Assembly: GCA_025331565.1 (NCBI GenBank)
Contig: JAFREQ010000091.1
Location: forward strand, 1,164,501 to 1,228,500
Length of the DNA: 64,000 nucleotides
Origin: Holacanthus passer
Lineage: Eukaryota > Chordata > Actinopteri > Pomacanthidae
Reading direction: 5' to 3'
A program made the translations under genes and the position numbers. The notes beneath the pieces were generated by a model. That model ran no database searches. It was not told the origin of the DNA and worked only from the letters and a program-made list of their open reading frames with translations. Positions within the stretch are counted from its first letter, which is position 1, and each line of letters starts with the position of its first letter. Positions 1 through 11,632 of this stretch are shown piece after piece.

Positions 1-2490
1 TATAACGTGACGCCCCTTCACCTCTTACCAATGCTGATACTATACTAGTGAATGAGTGACAACTTATCCAAGTGGTAAAGATGTGGTGTTGACACAGAGG
101 GCCATGAAATAGAAAGTACATACTGTTTCATCTCAGGAATGTGAGACAGGCAGAAAGACAGACAGACAGACAGGTTAATGAACTGTCAGTACAGTGTCCT
201 CCAGTAGTTGACATCTGTATGAGTGACACCCACCTACTGTGCTCCTTAGCAGACCAGCTGACTAGAAGAAGAAAAGCCAGTAGTAGAACAAAGTAGAATC
301 ACAACAAGCAGATTTGTCATATTTTATGACCATATAATACTTTGTATGTCAACTTTCCAAAGAATTTTGCTAGATTGTTCTTAGTTCTGCTGCACTGGAA
401 CCAAGCAAACGTTTTTTTCTCGCTTTGACACATGCAACCTCCAGCTACATGAGTGGTGCAGGATTTAAGAGAAAAAGGATAACATCGTATTAAAACCTAT
501 CTCTTTCGATCTGTAATCTGTGCCAGTTTACTTTGCTGTGATTCCACTGGGAACAACTCGCTGAGACAGGTTTGCACACGCACCTGCTAATCAAGGTAAT
601 TTGTATTTTTCTAACACATTAAAGCTCCTTGAGAACAGAATTAAAGGGCTGTTACTATCACCTCATTGTATTCACTGCTGCAGCTGCCAGCAAATAAACA
701 TACTTGTCTAAGTAACAGTTAACATTTCGATAATGAGTCTCACTATGTAGCTTTCAGTTGTTTTAAAAGAAGTGTTTTCACACAGATTAAATACAAAGAA
801 CATTGTTCAAAACACCTCTAAAAGTCTGAAGTCTTCACCATTATTTGCCTCCTCATCTCATTTCAAGTTATCTTGTGACAGCACAGACAGATTCTGTTCA
901 GCTCATGACAAAACAGCTCAGACATTTCCCCCCTCTCCTTCTTTAACAACCCACTTTCATTTCCACTTTTATTTCTCTCAAAGCAAGCACTTGACTTGAA
1001 GCATCACTCCGTGGGTGTAAATCAAGGTCCGACGCCGGTTGCAGGCTGTTACAGGTGTCTGCACTCATCAGGTCAGTGCTTCAAGCTGGCAGTACTCAAA
1101 AGCTCAAATCAAATGTCATGTCTATTAGTGTGGAAATGATACTGAAAGGAAGAACAGGTGAAGCCTTCATAACAGTACAATTCACAAAAATCAATGCACA
1201 CGTCTATACTGCCTTTTCTTGAAAGGCTTTTTGTGGGAGAGAAAATTAATGGATGAGTCTACATTTTTCTTGCCATCAATAAATGCCATGGGTATAATAA
1301 TGGTCCGCCAAGATCAACTGCTCATCCACTATCTCTTTTTGCAGTGTTATACCTTCAACTGGGGGCGAGCAGAAAGCACACTTTCAACAGAGCACTGAAA
1401 AATTGGAACATTTTTTGGAAGTGTTTTCTATCAGTATATTTTGGTATTATAAGAGTAAAGACACGAATTAGGACTAACTGGTTTGCCAAATGGATGTCAG
1501 GTAAACTCGACCACCTCCATACAGAGCATTTGAGAGTAAATAAAGGCTCATTCTTTCCATTACATTTCTGAAAGAGCCAGTCTCTCTCTGTATAGTACAG
1601 GATGTGATGGATGGAAGACTGAGATTGAGATTGTTAACCATGCAGCAGCTCTGGCAAGACCGAGTGTGAAAACTGATGATAGAGCTGGCCAACACACACA
1701 CATGCACACACAAACACACACAAGCTAAGGGCTGATCTAGGGTGCAGCTACCAACTCTAAGTAATTGCTCTTGGAGAGTTGTGCGGTAACCCACAATGAA
1801 AACATTCGCAGCCAGCAGGGCCCGAAGGCAAGAAGGAGAGGAATGAATTTATTGTTGAGGCTTAAGAGTGATAAATAACAGCTGCACAGGAAGGAGGACA
1901 GGGAGAAATTTGTGATGGAGGGAAGACTTGTTCTTCTGTAAAATCGGACCAACAGTGGAGATTGTCATTCAGCCGCACTCATGCCACTCGCCAAATGTCA
2001 TGAAAAGTTGTTCAAGGTTGAGACTTTAAAAAGGAAATTCTTTCAAACAATGGGTGACTGGACTGCAATTGCCAACAAAATCAACTATGAGGAAGACTCA
2101 ATATGATCAACATGTAACATACTGGACAAAATGGACTACATTTCACCTAGGTAACCCATTATGTACTGTTTGTCATTGAAAGACTGTTTTCCTGTATTTG
2201 TATAATGTTCCTTTGTCATCCTCCCATTTTTACCCAAAAATGTCAATAACGTTTCAAAAATCAAGACTGAGATTTTAAAGCAGCTGTTATCATTATCTTA
2301 ATAATAATTTGTCAACTGACAATGTGACATGAGGTTCTTTGTAAACAAGACAGATGAGCTGGGCGTGCTGATTGAGACCCAGAGGGAAGACGGTGAGCAC
2401 ACCATTTTGTGTTTCACAGAGATGCAGCTGCACTGGACCACAGTGCAGCTGTAACTGCTTCCTGAGTATTTGAGAGGATGGGGTTGTTTT
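1..2490. other. Unassigned non-coding DNA
   Basis: No coding region or recognised mobile element is supported here. A short GACA microsatellite lies at about 157-173 and a degenerate CA-rich tract at about 1692-1730. Short open frames on both strands show no family signature and no convincing exon borders. A host exon too short to recognise cannot be excluded. Confidence 0.5.
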
Positions 2491-2499
2491 ATAGAATGG

Positions 2500-2950
2500 T
2501 AAAATGAAGGGAGGAGGGATTGCACTGAATGTGAGGGAAAGGTGGTGCGACCACAGACGTGTTAATGTGAAGGAACATTTCTGTGGCCCAGACATTGAAG
2601 TGCGTGCTGTGGGGATGCATCCAGATCTGATCACAACCTGGTCCTGCCGACACCAAATGACGTCCTTCTTGTCCAGCGGCAGCCTGTATCCACATGGACG
2701 GTGAGGAGGAGGACTGAGGAGGCTAATGAGGCACTGCAGGACTGCTTTTAGTCCACAGACTGGGATGCACTTTGTGTGCCACATGAGGCGGACATCAACA
2801 GCCTGATAGACGGCATCACAGAATATATCAAAGTCTGTGGACACGCCACCTTGCCGGCCCAGACTGTATGCTGCTTCCCTAACAATGAGGTGTGCATTGT
2901 CAGTGACCTGAAAGTATTTCTTCTACCTACTTTACATCCAACAGTTGAGT
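2500..2950 (+). pseudogene. Decayed non-LTR retrotransposon (CR1/L2-like LINE) endonuclease-to-RT fragment
   Basis: Translation from about 2504 gives MKGGGIALNVRERWCD followed by VNVKEHFCGPDIEVRAVG. In fish CR1/L2-type LINEs this is the late endonuclease region. After frame shifts, a second frame from about 2776 gives PHEADINSLIDGITEYI and then CFPNNE, matching the linker just upstream of the reverse transcriptase (the CFPNNKPW region in intact copies). The two blocks lie in different frames with stops between them, so the copy is dead. The first part of the endonuclease and all of the RT are absent, so it is a short internal fragment. The LINE assignment is from recalled family motifs. The exact clade is uncertain. 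Confidence 0.7.
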
Positions 2951-2959
2951 CCAAATTAA

Positions 2960-4730
2960 TAACGTTGCTCCGTATCAGCTAAATGTGTAAAAAAGCAACT
3001 GTTGCTAACAAGTTCGCATGTCAACTGCAAAGGGTGACAAAAGGTGATGATATGTTAATGCTGTGTTCACAACTTGTTAGCGATGGCCCCAAATGGGAAA
3101 TAAAAAAATTAAAAATCATTGTCATTGCAGGTCTAAATAGCTGTGACTTTGCCCTTGAATGCAGAAGCTAAAATTGCTTTGGAAAACAAACCTTAACAGA
3201 GAATGTGACATTCCTGTTTCTGTCCCTTTATAAAATTGGTTAGTCCAGTTAATGAATTCCTATTTTTCCATGCCTCACTGTGCTCATGTGAGTTTGTAGT
3301 CTGTTGTTTTCTTCTCGGTCTGGAAGGTAGTCATCATTACTAGTGCTAATATGAATGCAGTGATGATTTACATTTTCTGTTCTATCATTTAATATATACA
3401 TGTATTCCAGTCAACATTTACTAGTAGACAAAAGTGGATCCTAAATTGTAACTCATGTTAAGGAGGAACGGGAGCAGAAGTTTCATTTCCACTGTGAGTC
3501 AGGAGGACGAGTGCTGTTGAATATTTGAGATACACTTATCAGACTGTTTGATTGATTTTATACTGATGATTACATTTTCACACATTATTGGCCATTGGGA
3601 GCTGTAAATGAGGTTTGATCCACTGTCCAAGGATGGCTGAACTTTCTCAAAATAAATAATGTTATAGAATCATTCCAATTACATTCTGTAAATAGGTTCT
3701 GAAATTTAAAACAAGCTCAGATCAGTTGATTTTATTCAGCCCGTGGAGACTAAATGTTCAGACAGCAGACATGTATTATTAGTATTTGATTATGTGTGTG
3801 TTCTTTAATGTGCGTGTATAAGGGCATATAAGTGGAGATATAAAAAACACACACACACACACACACATGTGCAGACACTCATAGGATATAGTATATTCAC
3901 ATGTCCTTCTTCCACACAGCTATATTTCACCCACCAAGTAGTGCAGCAGAAGTGGCAGTAAAGGGCAAATCCACACAATTGGTCTTTTTTTCTGCAGACA
4001 CAAAGGCACAAATCCCATTACTCCCCTAGGTAGCCCTGTAGGACACACACACATGCACACACACACACCAGTTTCCCCTGCGACTGCTGTGTGGTGAAAG
4101 TCAGTAGTAGCAGTTATTTCTCTGTCAGCAAGAGGGAGACAGGGTCATTTACTAATTCCCCACCACCATCATCACCTCAGGCCCTGCCCCATAAGACTTT
4201 CTGTCACACACACCTCTGTATTTCATTTCTTTGTTTTATGTCATTGCTGCTTTTCTCATAAGCTTTCACAGTGTTTCCATCTTGTGCCTCTTCCTCTTTC
4301 TCTCCATCTCTTTGTGTCTTTTTATTTTATTCCTCCTTGGTTTTAGTGAACTGAGGGATGTGGCTGAACAGAACCCAATATAGTGAGACAAACCTGAAAA
4401 GCGCATATAGTGAATACACACACACATATGTTCTACTAACTTGCTTTGCCAAAAATATGTCTTTCAGAGGACATAGGGAAGAGGCTGTAGAGGATGGCTG
4501 GGGTCAGAATGGACTTTAAGAACATGTGGAATGCAGGACAGGAAACCTTGTCTGTGGTCATATTAACTACAAAACATCATTATGATTAGGGGGATAACTT
4601 TATTTTGTTTGATTTATTATTTTTATGCTATATTATATTATATTTCATATTTAAATCAGATCATGATCTTTCCCTAATTGTGACCAAGCACTTAACCAAG
4701 TGCTTTGAGTTACCCAGACAGAACAATAAC
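2960..4730. other. Unassigned non-coding DNA with CA microsatellites
   Basis: A pure CA run sits at 3847-3867 and shorter CA tracts lie near 4045-4070 and 4417-4430. The cysteine-rich reading frame over 3805-4011 on the minus strand comes from the CA/GT repeat and is not a gene. Nothing else was recognised. Confidence 0.5.
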
Positions 4731-4734
4731 AGCA

Positions 4735-5265
4735 TGGCTAAAAATGTGTGTCATTTAGCCACGCTTGCAGCTTCGCTCCAGGGGAGAAAATGTCAGTGTG
4801 TCAGTTGGTCTGTCCACCACTTTGGTTCAAACTGAAACCAACTGGATGAGTTGCCATGATATTTTGTACAGGCAATCATAATGCCCATACCATGTCCATG
4901 GCTTTGGTGATCCCCTGACTTTTCCTCTAGTGCAACATTGAGGTTGACATTCTTGACAATTACTGGATGAATTGCCATAAAATTTTCTATTCAATGTCAA
5001 GACATTCAAGGGCCCATAGAGGATACATTATAATCACTTTGGTGATCCCCTGACTTATTTTCCAACACCACCAGCAGGTCAAAAATAATAAATAAATAAA
5101 TAAAGTTTGCTAAGTACTTTTGTTTATGACCAAATACCTGCAAAACTAATGACATTCCCATCATTCCCATCTTTACTTTGTGTTTAGTGCTAATTTGCAA
5201 TTAAATGCTAACAGGCTAAACAAAGATGGTGAACATGCTGAACCATGTGACTTTTGTGTGATGAA
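4735..5265 (+). repeat. Dispersed fish repeat, longest copy (no protein)
   Basis: This stretch carries the signature phrases of an interspersed repeat common in perch-like fish: a TCAGTTGGTCTGTCCACCAC block at about 4801, GGATGAGTTGCCATGATATT near 4844, two TTTGGTGATCCCCTGACTT blocks (about 4904 and 5039), and a GACCAAATACCTGCAAAACT block near 5128. The two TTTGGTGATCCCC blocks show a partial internal duplication. Other copies in the window lie at about 44360-45015, 54475-54600 and 61580-61740 (reverse). No coding capacity is apparent. The repeat class is unknown to me. The assignment rests on recalled consensus text and on the matching copies within the window. Confidence 0.65.
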
Positions 5266-5269
5266 GTTA

Positions 5270-5787
5270 TAAATGTAACCAGGTTAAAAAAATACAGTTA
5301 ATTGTTGTGTAATGTTAAGATGAAGTTAAATACATATATGTGACTTGGTTAAAAACACTTTGCATAATTAATAAAAAGAAGTAGTTAAAAGTCATTTAAT
5401 AAAAGTTTAAAAAAGAGTGCAGTTCAATAAATAGGTTAAAAACATGCAGCTGTAAATTATAGATGTATTTTATTTTGAAATGTTTTATTTTGAAGAGATC
5501 TTGGTATCAAGAGGGAGTAGCGTGTGTAATACTGGTCACTTATTGGTTTACTTTAAAGGGTAAATACGTAATTTATATGCCAGCTTGTGTGGAGAGTGGG
5601 CCCACTGAACATTGGTATACCTTTGAGTTTGAGGTAACCTGCATTTTGTGTTGTTGCTAATGTAAAAGTACAATTATTGTGATTATCTTGATTTGGAAAG
5701 TGGTTTACAAAGTGAAGTTTGGATTTCATTGTTGTTCTAACTAAATAAGAGGAGTTCATTCTCTTTAAATCTTATTCCAGTGTGAAG
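5270..5787. other. Unassigned AT-rich DNA
   Basis: The stretch is AT-rich with several loosely repeated GTTAAAAA and AAGTTAAA-like words between 5280 and 5460. No gene or known element is seen. It ends at the TCTGG target duplication of the solo LTR. Confidence 0.5.
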
Positions 5788-6004
5788 TCTGGTGTTACGA
5801 CTGCGGTTGTATGTTTGTACATATCGTTAGCCTAATAGCATAATTGACTAAGTCATTTTTTGGGCAAATTGTGATATCTGCCTAACTTTACTCTCCTACC
5901 ACTGCTGCATCACCCTGCCTTATTGCCTATGTCCTCAGCCTATCAGAACTCTTGTTAGAGTCTAAAATCACTGTCTGCCTTAGTCATCTCTTTGACTTAG
6001 GCAT

Positions 6005-6236
6005 TTTTGCCTCAAAATCTTACCAAGAATATTTGTCTCATTTCTAGTCCAAACAAATCTCTTTACACTTAAAATAAGACACATCACCTAAAAAAGCAAC
6101 TTGTTTTTAGACTGATTTTCAAGTGAATATTCGCTTTTTATTTTAAGTGTAAAGAGATTTGTTTTGACTGGAAATAAGACATTTTGACTAGAAATAAGAG
6201 AAGTATTCTTGGTAAGATTTTGAGTTTTTGCAGTGA
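6005..6236. repeat. Foldback MITE inside the transposon
   Basis: The left arm starts CTTACCAAGAATATTTGTCT near 6020 and continues through AAATCTCTTTACACTTAAAA. The right arm, from about 6136, contains the reverse complement, TTTTAAGTGTAAAGAGATTT, and ends ATTCTTGGTAAGATTTTGAG near 6222. The arms are about 60-80 bp around a short AT-rich centre, with a partial duplication in the right arm. Palindromes with this exact text and a TTTTTGCAGTG end are common in teleost genomes. It lies in the probable intron upstream of the coding exon, so it need not have destroyed the gene. Confidence 0.75.
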
Positions 6237-6295
6237 ACCTGTTAATTTACCATGGTTTACTGTTAACATTCAGCAGCACTTTATTTTCTTCTGCT

Positions 6296-7082
6296 TCAGC
6301 AAGTAAAGCCTCCACAGCTGATTCTGATCCTGATTCATGGTCAGAAAGTGAACACGACTCTGTCTTGGATGAGGACTATAGACCTGAGAAAGATGACCGC
6401 CCAGATAATGATAGTGATGCAGACATGGCTCAACAAAGTGAGGAAGAAACAGGAGAGGAGGGAGGAGGTGAGAGGGAAGAAGGCCAACCCAAACATTGAA
6501 AAAGTCATAGTCTGGAGTGATGGCTGCCGCTATCAAAATCGGTGTTGTACCGTCACAAATGCGTACATAGATCTGGCCATGAAGCATAGTGTCTCAATAG
6601 AACAAAAGTTTCTGGTTGCAGGGCACACACAAATGGAGTGTGACTCCATGCATAGCCTCATTGAACGGCGCACCATCAAAGATATTCACACTCCACGTGA
6701 CTACATTGTCATCTTCAAGACTGCACATCTGCATCCATCCCCATACAAGGTCACCCAGCTATTCCACAATGACTTCATGAAGTTATCTGGGGTCTATGTC
6801 ACCAACATTCGGCCAGGAAGAAAAGTTGGCGACCCCACAGTCCATGACCTTCGGGCTCTCCAGTACCTGGCAGATGGTCGAATCCGGTACAAGTTGGATT
6901 TTGAGTCTGACTGGGAGGACCTGCCTCAACGACTCAGCATCCCCAAAGAACCGTTCCACTGGGTCCCACTCTTTCCTGCCCAACTGCCAATTACTCTCAG
7001 GAAATTCAATGACTTGCAGGCAATGAAACCAGTACTACCAAGAGTGGCCCACCAGTACTATGACAACCTCCCTCATCAGTAG
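6296..7082 (+). pseudogene. Transposase-like protein remnant of the 5826-7495 element
   Basis: A strong acceptor (TTATTTTCTTCTGCTTCAG, ending about 6290) precedes an acidic stretch (DSDPDSWSESEHDSVLDEDY) that resembles the N-terminal acidic region of multicopy fish and invertebrate transposon proteins. That frame stops at 6497-6499. The conserved domain lies in another frame and is readable from about 6480 to the stop at 7080: IVWSDGCRYQNRC, then HTQMECDSMHSLIERR, YIVIFKTAH, IRPGRKVGDPTVHDLRALQY and a KLDFESDWEDLP block. The WSDGC and QMECDS..IE motifs have spaced acidic residues that could belong to an RNase-H-like fold; this is inference. A GGTGAG near 6466 could be a splice donor, so the two frames may belong to separate exons whose intervening coding sequence was deleted. 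In related proteins a long segment precedes the WSDGC motif; it is missing here. Confidence 0.65.
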
Positions 7083-8107
7083 ACAGTGTGAAAACAAGTT
7101 CACACAGCACCTGAGCGGGACTTTGGTTGAGGTTAGACAAGTGCAACAACCTGGTTAGGGTTAGACATTTAAAACAGCTTGCTCAAAGTTAGAAAAGTAA
7201 CACAACTTGGTTATGTTTAGGAGAGTAAAACAACGTTGGTTATGTTATTGTTGTGTTTATATGTAAGAGAAAAATTGCCTAAGTCAAGGCATATTCTGCC
7301 TAAGTCACTTTTATTTGTTATGCAATCAATGTTGTTGATTGTCTTACTTTTTTTGGAAACTTGTTCGCACATCTGGTTGAACTTTCTGTTACAATATCAA
7401 TAAAAAAATACCAATGTGCTTGCTAAAAAATGTGTTTTTTCTTGTTTTCCGAAAACGTTCAAATATGACTTAGGCAACTATGCTATTAGGCTAACAATGT
7501 TGTGTTGTGTATTTTCTATGTTCATTGGTGTGTGTGTGTCAGTAGGTGACTGCCGCTGAAGGATGCGCCGTACCGTGCACAGATTGGCCGGGTTGAAGGG
7601 TGATTGGTCACTCTACTGGCGAATAGGACTCATAAGGAGGAAGGACGACGTCGCCAGGTGGCACACAGAGAGGCAGTGGGTGGTCCATCCTTCACGCGAG
7701 TTCAACCGGCATTTTTGAATACAGCTAGTGCGCTGCATAGACCTGAGTTGTGGAAACGTTTGGTAGGAGTGAGCTGCCATTTCTTTTGTACCGTGTTTTT
7801 CTCTGGTTTAAGTTAGTTAGGGGGAGGTAAGAACCTGTTTTTGTTTTCTTGACGTTTGTTTTATTAGGCAAGTTACTCTGAAGCTTAGTTGGGTTTTTTT
7901 GTTTATTTTGGCCTTAAGCTCACTCCGAAGTATAAACATATTACCACTGAGTTATTCTTCAGTCGCCTTTTGTTGTCACGTTTATCTTATTGTAAATAAA
8001 TCAATTATTTTCTGTTTAAACATCATTGTGTGGCTACTTGAATTCATGTGAAGGGTGGACTTTTCATGTTGCGTTCAAGTAACCCCTAGGCTGGGCGTAA
8101 CATCTGG

Positions 8108-10640
8108 TTATTTTCTTTTCCCTAAAAGTGTTTGCTTATGAAAGATAAATATTTGTGTTAAATACATTGAAAAGGGATATTACACAGGATTTAAAAATAG
8201 TGGTTTTACATTTCATTAAAGGTGCAGCACATAATTCAAGACAAGCTTAAAAGTATCTATATAAAAGTGAAAGAAGATAAAATTACCTTTAAAACCTTTG
8301 TTATACATTTATTTAACCTTATTAAAGAACTCAGGGTCCCCCCTGATTATAATAGGGATAGGTGAACTACATAAAGTAAAGTAATAAACAATGTGAGTAT
8401 GGAACAGAGGAAAGAAGCCAAATCAGCACCTGCAGCAGAGCAGAAGCTGCTGGTGTGTCTGTTCACCTGTCTGTCTGTCTGTCTGTCTCAAGCTGCTGGT
8501 GTGTTTGCAGCTGCAGGACAGCAGAGCTCCAGAAAGCTCCATGTACAGAGAGATGACACTCTGCACTCAGCTGACACGCTGAAAAACATACATGTTCTAA
8601 TCGTAAGTGTTCACTGATGGAGAGTTGCTGGATGTGAGAGGTGCAAAAGATGGAGCCTCATCTGGACCAGGCCCAGCAGCAGCAAGGCAACAAAACTAAG
8701 GATCACGTTGTGGTCATAGCTGAGATTAGCATTACTGTGGTACAGGTCAATTAAAAAAAAAGCAACAATAATAATTGGTGGTTTGAAGGGCCCTGGTGGT
8801 GCTGTTCACTCTTTAGAACAGTGTGATATTTATATTGTATTTCTGTAAACTGATCAAAAATAATATAGCAGGCCTACTTCACTAATGTTGGCCGCTTCAA
8901 TCATATCACACTGAGCTGGAGCTGCTGTGAATCAGGGGAAAAAACAAGCGAGAGGAACCTGCAGGAAACAAAGCTAAAGTTATGGGAAAAATAACACGTT
9001 GCATTGCTGCTCTTTTATGTTGTGGTGCTGAGTGGAAAGCGCCAGTAAAGCAACTGACAACAAAAGTAGTTTTAATTTGCATTTCCCTCTTTCTGTTCAG
9101 CATTCTTACCCACTGTTCTGGTCAGGTTAGTTTCTCACCTTCTGTTTCCGACTGATTAAACCCTGCTGCAGATTCTACATCTGCTTTTCCCCGATGTTGG
9201 ATTTCAGACACAGTTTCCTCTGTGGTCAACGTCTGCAAAGATAAATCAGGTGGCTATTTGCATGGATTTTCATTTCCTCCTCCCATATTTTGGTGCCTCT
9301 AAACAGAAAAGATGCAAAACCTTCTTTTGGTGTTTTGTAAATAAGGACAAAGGCAATCTCACTGATTAGAGCCAAAAAAAGTAAATATCCTCCTTAGTCT
9401 TGTTAATAGACAGCGAAAATAGTGTTTAAAGACTTCAATTTAATTCCCTAAGAAAAAAAAGGCCATTAAGACTGTGAACAAATGTAAGGTCATACATTAC
9501 TGTATTAAAATGAAGTTAGGAGTCCATTGATGTCATTTGTCATTTAAAGATAATAAAATACAAACATTAAGTACCAGAAGCTTTATTTAAAGAACAACCA
9601 GCATTTTAAAACCAACAAGTCCACTGTGCCTTTCAAACTCTTCTTTCCTCACTGTTCCCTCGTCTCTGTCTCCTGTTTGTCTTGTCCACTCTGTGTCAGC
9701 TGATGTTCATCTTATTATTGCTTTGGGCCTTTGGGCGTGATCAACAGCTTATTTCTACAGCACTGTGCCATCAGCTCTGTGCTTAACTGTGAAAGAAAAA
9801 AAAAGCATCACCTTACATCAGCTCCATTTCTTAAAAGGCTTATGTTGTTGTCTTTGGTTGTGCTGTTGTATTAATTACTTGCTGTATGTTAAGACAAATT
9901 TGTAAACATTGAACTTTCTTGGCATAAGATCAAATCTGCCATATTAATTTCAAAATTGAACAAATGTACAGCACACACACATATTATTATTGTTTATTTT
10001 GCTAAATATTCTGTCCAAGGTTATTAATTAATTATGTCTATGTCTCGTTTTCAAGATTTTATTGCAGTATGTTAGGATGTTTTCACCCATAACCTGTTTG
10101 GTTTGGTTCAGACAAAGTGTGTTTGCACATTCAGTATGGGTCTGTTAAGTTGGTGTGAAAACTGTCAGTCAGCTGTCATGTCACCCCCGTCATAAACAAG
10201 CAATTGAGTGAATACAATTGTGCATTTGGTTATGACTAGAACGCGTATGTGCATCGGCATGTGAGTGCAGGGATTTCTCCAATTCATGTGAAGAAATTAA
10301 ATCATACTATAGGTCCTCATTTTCATCTTGTTTCTTCCTGTCTTATTCAGGATGCATGAGGCCCAGTTGCAGTCTCAACTAATAATAGCCATCTTCTTCT
10401 TGAGCTCTTTGTTACACCAGGGAGAAAGTAAACACAAGAAAAAAAAAGTGCTGACCTGCTGTCAGTCAACACAATTTTGGATTCTCTGCATTGAGATGAA
10501 TGTGCACTGACACTGCAGGATGACTTCACCAAAGTGTCAAATGAATGGGTTACCTGTCCATTCAGACTTCTTGTCATGTCATGTCACAGTTTGTTTCTAA
10601 GAAAAAAAAGGCAGCAGGGTATCAAAATTTGGATTAACTA
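8108..10640. other. Unassigned non-coding DNA with a CTGT microsatellite
   Basis: A (CTGT)n run at about 8466-8489 is followed by a short direct duplication of AGCTGCTGGTGTGT (near 8446 and 8491). Poly-A runs are frequent (for example 8752-8761 and 9445-9460). The stretch at 10080-10280 has a texture like degraded fish repeats, but I could not identify ends or a family. No coding exon was supported. Confidence 0.45.
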
Positions 10641-10654
10641 CAGCTGTGAAAGTT

Positions 10655-10770
10655 ACCTTAAAAAGGAACTCTGCTGATTTTATACAGGTGTTAGGGAGTA
10701 CTACTGCATATGGGGGGAAAAAGTTGGGGGCCTTCAGTGTCTCCGGAGGCAGCAGTGTCAGATCTGCATT
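10655..10770. repeat. Probable dispersed fish repeat fragment
   Basis: The phrases AAGGAACTCTGCTGATTTTA (about 10663) and GGGGGCCTTCAGTGTCTCCG (about 10726) are familiar from a non-coding interspersed repeat of perch-like fish. No ends, inverted repeats or coding sequence could be defined, so the family is uncertain. Confidence 0.4.
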
Positions 10771-11574
10771 TCAGTTTGCTTTTCCACCTCATCTGAAGAA
10801 CCATGAAGTTCAGGCAAATTAGACCCTTGGTGTTTTAAAAATGTTTCAAACAAATTTCACACTAATCTCCTCTTTCAGTCACTATACAAAGCTCATATGG
10901 TAGGTGAGGAGTGGAATATAAATCAACTGATAAACAGAGCTTTGTCCTGAGGTCTGGCTCCTGCTTCACCATTACAGTCCGGCATCGCTGCACTGATCTG
11001 ATGGACGAATTCACACTTCAACTCACACTCCTCACTTGTGAACAAGATTCCGACATACCTTTACTCCTTTACTTAATATTTACTTTATAGTTACTTTACT
11101 CTATATAATACCACTCACTTATTAAGAAAGGTAACAATGTATGTCAAAACCTGTTATTCAGCAAGTCTTCTGCATTAATTAGTTTTGTTTGTTGTCAGAC
11201 TTTGATGGTTTGTTATTGTATAACATTAAAATGAGTAACCAGTAATTTAGAGCAACAGCATGATAGTTGCTTAATGACTTAGTAATAAAGCTCACACAGA
11301 GAAGAACTATTATAAATAAATCCAGGACGGGATGAGAGAGACAAAGCTATAGTACGTTTCAGCAAAGGCAGTAATTCTATTTGAAGGCTTTTTTGAAATA
11401 CATGTTTGGTGAAATGTAGCTTGATCTTAAAGTTTAAAAATATACATTTCAGAATGGGATCCCAGTCTAAAATGATCTCAGCTTGCCTAGAAATATTGCC
11501 GTCTGTGTGGTGACCCTCTAGAGATTTCGTCTACCTTTCAAAACTGCACACCTTCACAGTAGCAGCTGCCCTCT

Positions 11575-11632
11575 GCCAATTAAAGTCGCATTAGCCTAAT
11601 CACCCAGCAAAAACTGCTCATCCATTCTTGCT
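11575..11632 (+). repeat. 58-bp duplicated non-coding element, copy A
   Basis: This aligns without gaps to 13577-13634 at 52 of 58 positions. The shared core is CATTAGCCTAATCACCCAG followed by AAAAACT and CTCATCCATT. Flanking sequence is not obviously similar beyond the block apart from weak pyrimidine-rich similarity on the left. It contains ATTA-type homeodomain-like words, but no function is shown. Confidence 0.7.

Larger units (their letters stand above)
5826..7495 (+). mobile_element. DNA transposon with 29-bp terminal inverted repeats, internally deleted
   Basis: The left end at 5826-5854 begins GTTAGCCTAATAGCATA. The reverse complement of 7467-7495 begins with the same bases, and 27 of 29 positions match. 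A subterminal decamer, TGCCTAAGTC or its complement, occurs exactly or nearly at 5846, 5976, 5994, 7276, 7298 and 7467, on both sides of the gene, as expected for transposase binding sites. The element encodes a transposase-like protein (6296-7082) with a polyadenylation signal near 7399. The element is only 1.67 kb and its protein lacks a large N-terminal and central part, so it is probably an internally deleted, non-autonomous copy. I found no clean target-site duplication inside the split LTR. I could not place the superfamily. Confidence 0.8.
5788..8107 (+). mobile_element. Solo LTR (gypsy-like), split by a DNA transposon
   Basis: The LTR begins TGTTACGACTGCGG at 5793 and ends GGGCGTAACA at 8102, so its termini are the inverted pair TGTTACG/CGTAACA with the usual TG...CA ends. 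It is flanked by a perfect 5-bp target duplication, TCTGG, at 5788-5792 and 8103-8107. The LTR is in two parts, 5793-5825 and 7496-8102, about 640 bp in total, separated by an inserted DNA transposon. A polyadenylation signal AATAAA lies at 7995-8000, which sets the plus orientation. No internal gag-pol region or second LTR is present, so this is a solo LTR left by LTR-LTR recombination. A 5-bp duplication fits Ty3/gypsy-type integrases. The superfamily is inferred. Confidence 0.82.

Noticed and set aside
3805..4011. Cysteine-rich minus-strand open frame
   Set aside because: Its composition is produced by a CA/GT microsatellite; no splice or start context.
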